DNA from: a virus
Virus record (IMG/VR): IMGVR_UViG_3300023178_000116
Span: 1-38,292 of that record
DNA length: 38,292 nt
Reading direction: 5' to 3' (one strand)
The position numbers and the translations under genes were made by a program. Positions 9,001 to 18,000 of the stretch are shown in pieces; position 1 is the stretch's first letter; every line of letters begins with the position of its first letter. The notes under the pieces were generated by a model. The model saw nothing but the letters and a program-made list of their open reading frames with translations, was not told where the DNA came from and ran no database searches.

Positions 9001-12000
9001 GATCCCCGAGTCAACATTTAAACTACCGTCGATCTCAACCAATGGTGCTGAAATATATCCTTTACCTGGATTTGTAACTTCAATACTTACAACGCCGCCG
9101 CCTGTTCCTAGTTTTGCTTCAGCAGTTGCACCTGTGCCGCCACCGCCAATAAATCTTACTTGTGGAATTTCAGTGTATGCTTTACCTTTATTTGTAACAT
9201 TTACTTTTGTTACTTCAAAGCCTACATTGTCAATATAATGTTTATTAGGATAATATGTAGTTGTTAAATCTGTTCCTAAAATTAGATCATTATTAACTTT
9301 TAGTGATGTTGGTTCAATACGTCCTGTAATATCACTATATGTCGGCGGTACATCAAAATCAGTAACAGTACTGTTTGAATCATCGGTTTTAGTGTAGTTA
9401 CTTAGATATTCTCTAATTTTAGTTTTGTAAGGTTTAGTTTCTTTAACAAAGTCTTCATAACTAGGCAAACTATCATTTTGGAATGTAATTTTTTGTTGTA
9501 AATCGCCAGCATTATGTTTTGCTTTGATAAACGAAGTTTTAAATGCCCAGTCAACAAATAGTTGCTCACTAAATGCATATCTAACACTTGCTAAGAATAG
9601 TTTGTTATATTCTGCTTCAATCGTTCCTACAAATAAATCTTCTTTAACTGCTTCAAAAATAATTCTTAATTCAAGTGTTGGTTGATTGTCATAGAATTGA
9701 GTGTCATAACTTAATCCGTCAAAACCAACATTACTTGTTGCAGGATCGTAAAGTGAAGATCTAAACTTAATAGTTCCGTCCTGTCTACCAACTGTAGTAT
9801 AATTTGTAGTATAATCAACACTTGCTGTATCGGATGTTTTTTCTAGCAGTAACCAACCGCCTGTACCAACGTTATTAATTTTTACAATATCGCCTACAGC
9901 AGTATCTAAACTAGTTAATTGATAAGACTCGTCAATATTAAATGTTATAGGTGTAAATTGGTTATAGCCAGTAGCATACCAATCAATATAATCCCACCAT
10001 TCAGATACATCGTATGATTGTGTTGATGATCTTTCCCACTCTTGGGTAATATTATTATAATCAAAAATTGACCACTTGTTATTAACTGTACTATCCGCTT
10101 TAACTAGAACTGCAAATGGTCTAACTGAAAGATTAGTTGAACTAGAATATTCTTTACCGGCACTTCTAACTGCTACTGAAGAAATACTTCCGTTAGCATC
10201 TAATTCAATTGTTATTCTTGCACCGTTACCATCTCCAAACTGTTCAAAGTTATATGTTGGTATTGTTTTATATCCAGCACCCGGATCGTTAATAATAACA
10301 TCAACTAATTTTCCATTTTCAAATACTGGTGTTAGTTTAGCAGGTTTAGATTTAGAAATACCTACAAACTGTAATTCACTGTCAGTGTCAACCTCTACGT
10401 CAAACTTACCGCTTTCTAATCTAGGGAATTGATCTTTATCTAATAAACGTGTAAAGTCTAACTCGTCAACAATAAGTTGTGTTGCTAGTACTCTGTTAAT
10501 TCTTTCAATAACTTGTTTAAGAGCCTCTTTATTGTTTTTAAACATACTCTGTCTTGGTCTGTTTAATACACCGTATTTTTGTTTAAATGACAATTGAGGA
10601 TCAGGCACCGGTCTGTTCATTTCGTCAGTACCAATTAAACTGTCAACCCATTTGCGTTCAATATCTGCATTAGGTTTGCTTGTTTTAAGTCCTTCTGAAA
10701 TTAACTGATATTCGTTATGTAAATTAATATCTTGGTTTTCAATCGTCCAATAACGGAAATTAATAGCACGATTAGTACCTTCAACTAAACTCTTACAATT
10801 ATAAAGTCCAAATTTATTGTTTCCGTAAATTGCAACAAACTTATATGATAGCGCCGCTGGATCTTCAATTAACTGTGCAACGTCATAAGCACTAGTTTTT
10901 CTAAATTCTAAATCAGGAATAACTTTTTTATTCTTAACCCAGTAATAATATTTGTTGTAGAATGATTTAGATACATCATCATATAGGCGTTTAGTTACAT
11001 ACGCTTCCATTCCGTATGCTGTCGTACCACTAATGCCTCTGCCTAAGCCTACTTCGGTATCAGCAAGTGTGTCCCATCTTTCAGGTGTAATATCTGTTTC
11101 AACCCATTCGTAAACATCAATGCTTGATCCTACAAACAGTTTATTAAAGTTTGCTGAATTATAAATGATATTACCTTGATATGGATCAATCCATTTTGCT
11201 TTGCTAATATCCCACCATAGTCGTCCTACTTTTTCTTCTGCCCAGTAATTTTCTGTATCTACAGTTTTACCATTAGTTGCATAAGTGTAAGTTGCCGGAT
11301 CAAATGGTGTTTTAAATGCTAGTTCTTCTTCTGCAGGACCAGCAATTTTTCCTTGGATAGGATCAATGTAATCTAGTTTGGTTGAAATGCCGCTTCCGTC
11401 TTTGGTGTAAATGAACACACCTTTAAATTTGTTTAAGTCAACTTGTAAACTAGGCTGTGTAGCAATAGTCCAAGGAAGTCTGTCGCGGTTACGTTTAAAG
11501 TCAATAACTGTTCCAATTAGATTATCGTCAGTTACTGAAAGTTCTGGCATAGAAACGTAAACATGATTTTCATTTGCAAGAATAAACTCGCCAAATCTTT
11601 CTACTTCTGGATTCTGATATGCAAATTTTTCTGCATACAATAAGAATTCATCGATACGTTGATATACAAATACTTGTCCACTGTCTTTGTTAATATTTGT
11701 AAACTGTGTTAGGTTGTTATCAAATGTTGTGGTAATATCATCAAATGTTGTAGTACTTTGTAAATCACCACCTTGTGCAGATACTAATAAAGTATCTCCA
11801 GTAAAGTCAATTGCTTGACCAAATCTTTCTGCAACAGTATTGTTTGGACTATAAATTGTTTGATGTAAGTGATAGTAATTTTCAACGTTTTTGTAAACAT
11901 ACACTTTACCATTGTCGTTGCTTCTATCATCATCTAGTGGTGCACCAACTGCTAGGTATTCACCATCATCGCTTAGTGTTAAAGCACTTGCAAATTTACT

Positions 12001-15000
12001 ATCTGGTGATGAAATTTGGAATTGTGTATCGCCAGTATCAAATTCTGTTTCTTGATTATCAAAGAAAGTACTAATAACTGCATCAGGTGTTGCAATAGTC
12101 TGATAGTATTCATAGTGTCCGTTATTATATCTATAAATTCCAATTGCAGGGAATTGATCTGTATAGTCTGCAACCGTAGCAATTACATCTCCATCTAAAC
12201 TTACAGTAAACGGATGTGCAAAATTAATAAGTGTGCTTGTGCTATCAAAAGTGTTAAACGACCCGTCACCTGTAACATTTGTTGCTGTGTCGTTTGGAAC
12301 ATAGCCTAAATAATCAATGTGTGTATCTAATAGATCCCAGTTAGCAATTAAGAAATTACCTGCAACTTGGTTTGTAGTACTCTTGTAAAAACTTCCATCA
12401 TACACAACAATATCATCTGTGTAGTAAGCAACTGTATTATCAAACACACCTTTGTATTTTCTGTCTTGTGCAATATCCCAGTCGTAAGTTATATTGTCTT
12501 CTACACCTTTTTTAACAAAGTGAATTCTACCTGGGTTTGACGGAGTTCCGTCACCTGGTGCCGCAACAAATAATCTATACAAATCACCTTTTTTGTTAAT
12601 TGATATTTGATTTCCTAAGAATGCATTGTCGTGTCTTCCAAGGTTTGAATATCCAAATCTAAGTTTGTATTCGCCGCCACCGGTTTTGGTATAAACAAAG
12701 TAAGCACCTTCTTTGGTGTATCCACTATCATTACCATCAGCATCTAGTTTTAAGTTATTAACTTGGGTCCAATCTCTGTTTAACGGATTAGGAATGTTTG
12801 CTGGTCTTGGTACGCCTGTTACTGATCTACTCTTATAAAATTGTATTTCAATTTCATTTTTAAATGTTGGAGTAGTTACAGGAAGTAACGTACTATCATT
12901 GTTTCTTACAACAATATATTTTCCTAAATAATTTGTAGTTAAATCTGTAGTATCAATACGTCCAGATAATCTATTAAATCCTTGCCCTGTTACAATTGAA
13001 AGATATCCAACAGCATTATTGTTATTACCGTAACTAAATGTTCCTGATAAATTCTTAACATAAATTCTTGCACCAAGTAATGCTTCTTGCACAAATGCAA
13101 CTTCTGCTGTTGCGCCTGTTGATTCTTCAATTACTGTTTCGCCTTCTTGCGGAACATATGGTACTTGAATAGGAGGTGGTGTAAAGTTTGTCCACGTTAC
13201 ATCAATATATCCGTCCCATAGATCATAAACTGTGTGAGGTTGGTCAAGATAATCAAAAGTTAACCCTAACGCAGAGGGATCAAATACTGTTAACGGATCG
13301 CCACCTTTAACTCTGTTTACTTTCATAGTAAACGTATCACTAGTGTTTAAAGTATCTGTAATTATTTTAGGTGCTCTAACAAACCAATATGGTGAAGTTT
13401 CTGGCAATCCTTGTTTATCATAGTAACTTAAAATACCAATCTTACCGCCTCTGGTCGGATTTTGTAAATCTTGATTAACTTGATATACATCGTCCATGGT
13501 ATTACCATACAACTCTGGTGATTTACTTTCACTTGCTGTAATATAGTCTGCAATAACAAAGTTAGGAGTAGTAACTTCTTTAGTTGCTGTAATAAATGGT
13601 GTTAGATTATTAACTCTCCACCAGCCTGCAAAATGATCACTTGAATTTTCAAACTCAACAGTTTCATATGTACCCATACTCTGACCGTTATAGATAAGTG
13701 TACCGGTTGTTTCAAACTGACCGTTCTGGTCGGAGATATAAATTAAACCTTGGTTAACATTGTCAATGATAATATCTTGTACTGTACCAATAGCAGTTTC
13801 TGTTGAAATAACATCACCTACTTGTGGGAACCTAATTAAGTTTTCAACAAATAAAAGTGTATCAATCTTACCTGCGATAACTTTATTACCTTCGAACTCT
13901 GCAACGCCCGGTCCAGTTGGTCCAAATGGTAAAATGCCGTTTGGATAATTTTGAGAGTATTGATTCCATTGTAAATTAATTGTGTCACCGACTGCCGAAC
14001 CAATGTACTGAGCAACCGGTGCTCTAATTAACATATGATCAGTTGCGCCATCAAATTTATAATTACCTCTGATAGCATAAATTGTTTCAGGATAACTATT
14101 TGTATCAGCATCAAATGATGCTACTTCAATATCATGTGTTGTATAGAATCCACCAAATTGATAAGTTCCTAGTGCGGCTTCAACTCTGTAGTTTGCTTGC
14201 CATAGTTGCTCTTGATAAGAAACTATATCTTTAGGTTCGTAAACCGATCCTTGTGAATATGGTTCAACAAATTTTGTTTTAACATTAGAGGCTTCAGGAG
14301 CACCAACTACAATAAATTCTGAATCCGAACTAATTGTAACGCTCTTACCAAATTTACCATTACCTGAATATAACCCAACTGGTGGACTAATAGTTTGTAT
14401 ATGATTATACTCAACTGTATCTGTAAAACGTTTAAAGATATGTACACTTTCGTTTTCAGGTGATGAAATTACAAGTGTATTATTACGTTCGTCAACACTG
14501 ATAACTTTACCAAACTCAACTGATTGATCTGACGATCTAACATTACTTAGAATTTGTTGTTGTTCAAAGGTTGGAGTATTCTTTAATACTGTCCAATCTC
14601 CTTTGCTATCTTCATCAATCCAAAGTGTTTCACCTACTTTTAAATTTTGATTTGATAGTAAAAGATTAGCACTATCAAAGTTGGCTGTTCTTGCAGTATT
14701 AAATCTAGTTACAAATCCACTAGTTTCTTCAACATCAGATGTTTCGCCATTATCGTAACAAATAATGTCTTGTAACTCTACTGTTTTAACTTTGAAGAAT
14801 TTTTCTGCGCCTTCAACATTAAGCAATCCGATAATTTCATTATCTTCATAACGTGCTTGGCCTTCTAGTTTAATACGTACTAAGTCACCATCTTTGGTAA
14901 CACTTTCAACCCTGTCGTCTGTTCTAACGTATTTTAAAACTGTCCAACTTAAACCTTTTTTACCAATCCATAAATAATCGTCAACATTATAATCGTTAAC

Positions 15001-18000
15001 CGACTGTGTTAAAATATCATCATAATTTGCTAAACTAATTTTAACATCATCAGCATTAACGTATCCTGCTGTATCATAAACATATTTTACATTAGTATTT
15101 GTTGGAAACGGTTTATGATTATAATCATTTGGTTTTAAGTAAACTTCAAACGGTCTTTGTCTATAAATTAGGTCTGTTTCTGTTCCATCAATAGTATCAA
15201 CAAGTTCAACAGGCTGTGGACTTAATCTAAACTTAGATTCGTCTAAAGTAAATTCAACTTCTTCAAATGAATCACTTGAGCCGTATTGTCCTAAACGAAT
15301 TGCCCATTCTTCAAAAAACTCTAAACTATCTTCGTTTGTATTTGATAATGCATCAAATAATTTTGTTAAACTATTTTGTGTTCCTTTATCTTGAATAAAT
15401 CCTTGATAAAACTTATACTGAGATACATCATCTTGAATGATGTTTTCTAGATACTGTCGTTTTTGATAACCAATTAAGTGTTGTGCAACCCGTTGGGTAT
15501 CTGAGTCGAAGTTGTCTGTATCTAGATCGTAAAAATCGCCAAACTGTTTTGCTTTATAATCTAAGTTAGCAATAAGTCCAGACTCTGGTCTTTCTTCTAG
15601 TTTTTGCCAGTCATCATTATTAAAAACGTTTGTTCCAGGAATTTTATTTTTAGCAACATAATAAAATTCTTTATATTTTACAGTATCGCCGATTGAATAA
15701 TCTTGCCAAGAAGCCCATTGTGTTGTTCTTGCTTCGTCGTACACAAATCCTGGAATGTTTAAGCCACCTGTCCAGTCATCTGTTCTATACCCTAAAACCT
15801 TAATGCGTTCTTGTCTGTATCCTGCTGGCTGGTCATACACAATGTCTTTGAAAACTGTTTCGTTGTCAATAATACAAACGTGTTCTTTTTGCAATAAAGG
15901 AATTTTAATTGCAAATATACCATCAGCAGTATTTCTAACTTGTACTGTAAAGTTATTATCTCTATCTCTAAATACTTTTACATATTCTTGTAATAGTTTT
16001 TTACCATCAGATTTTAATATTGAATAATCATAGAAATCATCAAACACATTGTCTGCTATAATATATTTCGAACTTAGTTCTAATCTATTTGCTCCAGGCG
16101 ATAACGTAATAACACTATTTTCTTTCCAACCTTGTGTTGTCCAGAACATAAATTCTCTTGCACTTGTTGACCAGTTTTCAACAAGATTAATGTCTGCATT
16201 AAAATTATTAAAATCAAATCCAACTGTTTCTAAATAATTTCCGTATCCTAATAAGAAATCAACAACCTCTTGAACTGTTCTCAAGGTAGTACCATACGCA
16301 AGTTCTAACGGCTCGCTATTAATTTCTTTATTAAAGTTACGTCTAAAGTATGCAGAACGTCCGCCTTTAACAGGAAGGTCTACTAACTTTTGAAACTTGC
16401 TTTGATCAAATCCGTCTGTACTTTGATGTGATTCTTTAGTTGCATAAAACTCAGATCCAAATCTAACAATAGCACCTTGTGCGTATGTTTTATTTGCTGT
16501 CCATTCAACAAATGATTCTGAAATACCGCCTACATTAATTAAAGGATCGTTTGCTAGTACAACCGGAGTATAATATTTAAAGTATGGTGCTGTTTTATCG
16601 TATCCACGAATTACAAATCCATTTGTTTTCTTCTCAATAATAACACCACTGTAACTTACAACTTCAACAGGTGAACTTGAATTTAAAAATACATCATAGT
16701 TTTCTTCTGGAACAAATACGTTACCTTGGTTGTAAGGTGTTCTACTGTCAAGTACTAATCTAAATTTATTCTTTGAAGTAAATCCACCAATTTTAAATCC
16801 TAATTGATTTGATATAGATGTTAAGTTTTCTTTATACTGCGAATAAACATTAACTGTTTTTGAATTCATATAATCAGCAATATAATTTACAAATCCTGCT
16901 GTATATGTACGTGTTGTATCTTCTACTGTGTTAGGAAATACAATGTCTTGTAAACGCAATGCTTTTAAAGTATCTTTATAAACAATTAATCCTGCATTGT
17001 TACGAATAATTCTACTTCTATCCCAACCTAACCCCATAATCTTACTAGGTTGAGTTACTAACCAAGCAGTTAGTAATGCAAAAGGATATTCTGAACTTCT
17101 ACGCCAAGCATTTTCTGTTGGTGCCATATCACCAAATGTAAATGGAAACTTAGAATTAGTTGCTGTAAATTCTTTTGAATAGTTACTTGCTAAAGGACTC
17201 AAAAGTGCGCCGCTATCGTCTACTGGAATCCAATTAGTTACACCAGGACGAGCATATTGTGATTTATATTCTAATGGCTTGCCAGGTTCTCTAATAATGC
17301 CTTCTTCAATGTCTGTCCATAAAATTTTATTTTCACTAGTGTACGGCGCTGGACCGTATACATCATTCCACCATGTAGGTTTAATACTAAACCCTAAGAT
17401 TTCCCATGGATGGGTATGAGGACGATCAGTATCATATGCTTTCTTGTAAATTGATCTCCAGAAGCCTAAACTTTTAGTTAATTTAGGTGTTAGTGTTCTT
17501 GAGTAGTTAAAAGTAAATGAATCTGTTCTTTCATAAAAACTATTATCAGTGTAGTCCAGGTTTCCTAAAATAGTTAGCCATTCAGTAAAGTCAGTAATCA
17601 TAACTTTATCAATCGACTCTGCTGTAATACCCGTATCTCTAAATTCGCCGCCTAGGAATTCATGAATGTCAATTAAATTTGTATCGTATTGTACTTTAAT
17701 ATTATTATAGATTCTAGTTTCTAATTCTAATAATAAATCATCTCTATAGTCACCATAGCATTTAAAAATACTGCCGTCGTGTCCTTGAATTACTTCTACA
17801 GGCTCTCTATAAGTATCGTCAATATACTTAGACGGAATAAACTTAGGATACAATCCAAACTTAGTTGGTGTTGGAGGAATAAATGATCCGTTAGTGCTTT
17901 CAAACTCGTAAATTTTAATTATATCACCCGGAGTTAAAACTTTTGTAATATTAACAAAACTTTCAAAACCTTCTTCAAAGATATAATCTGCTCCTTCGAT

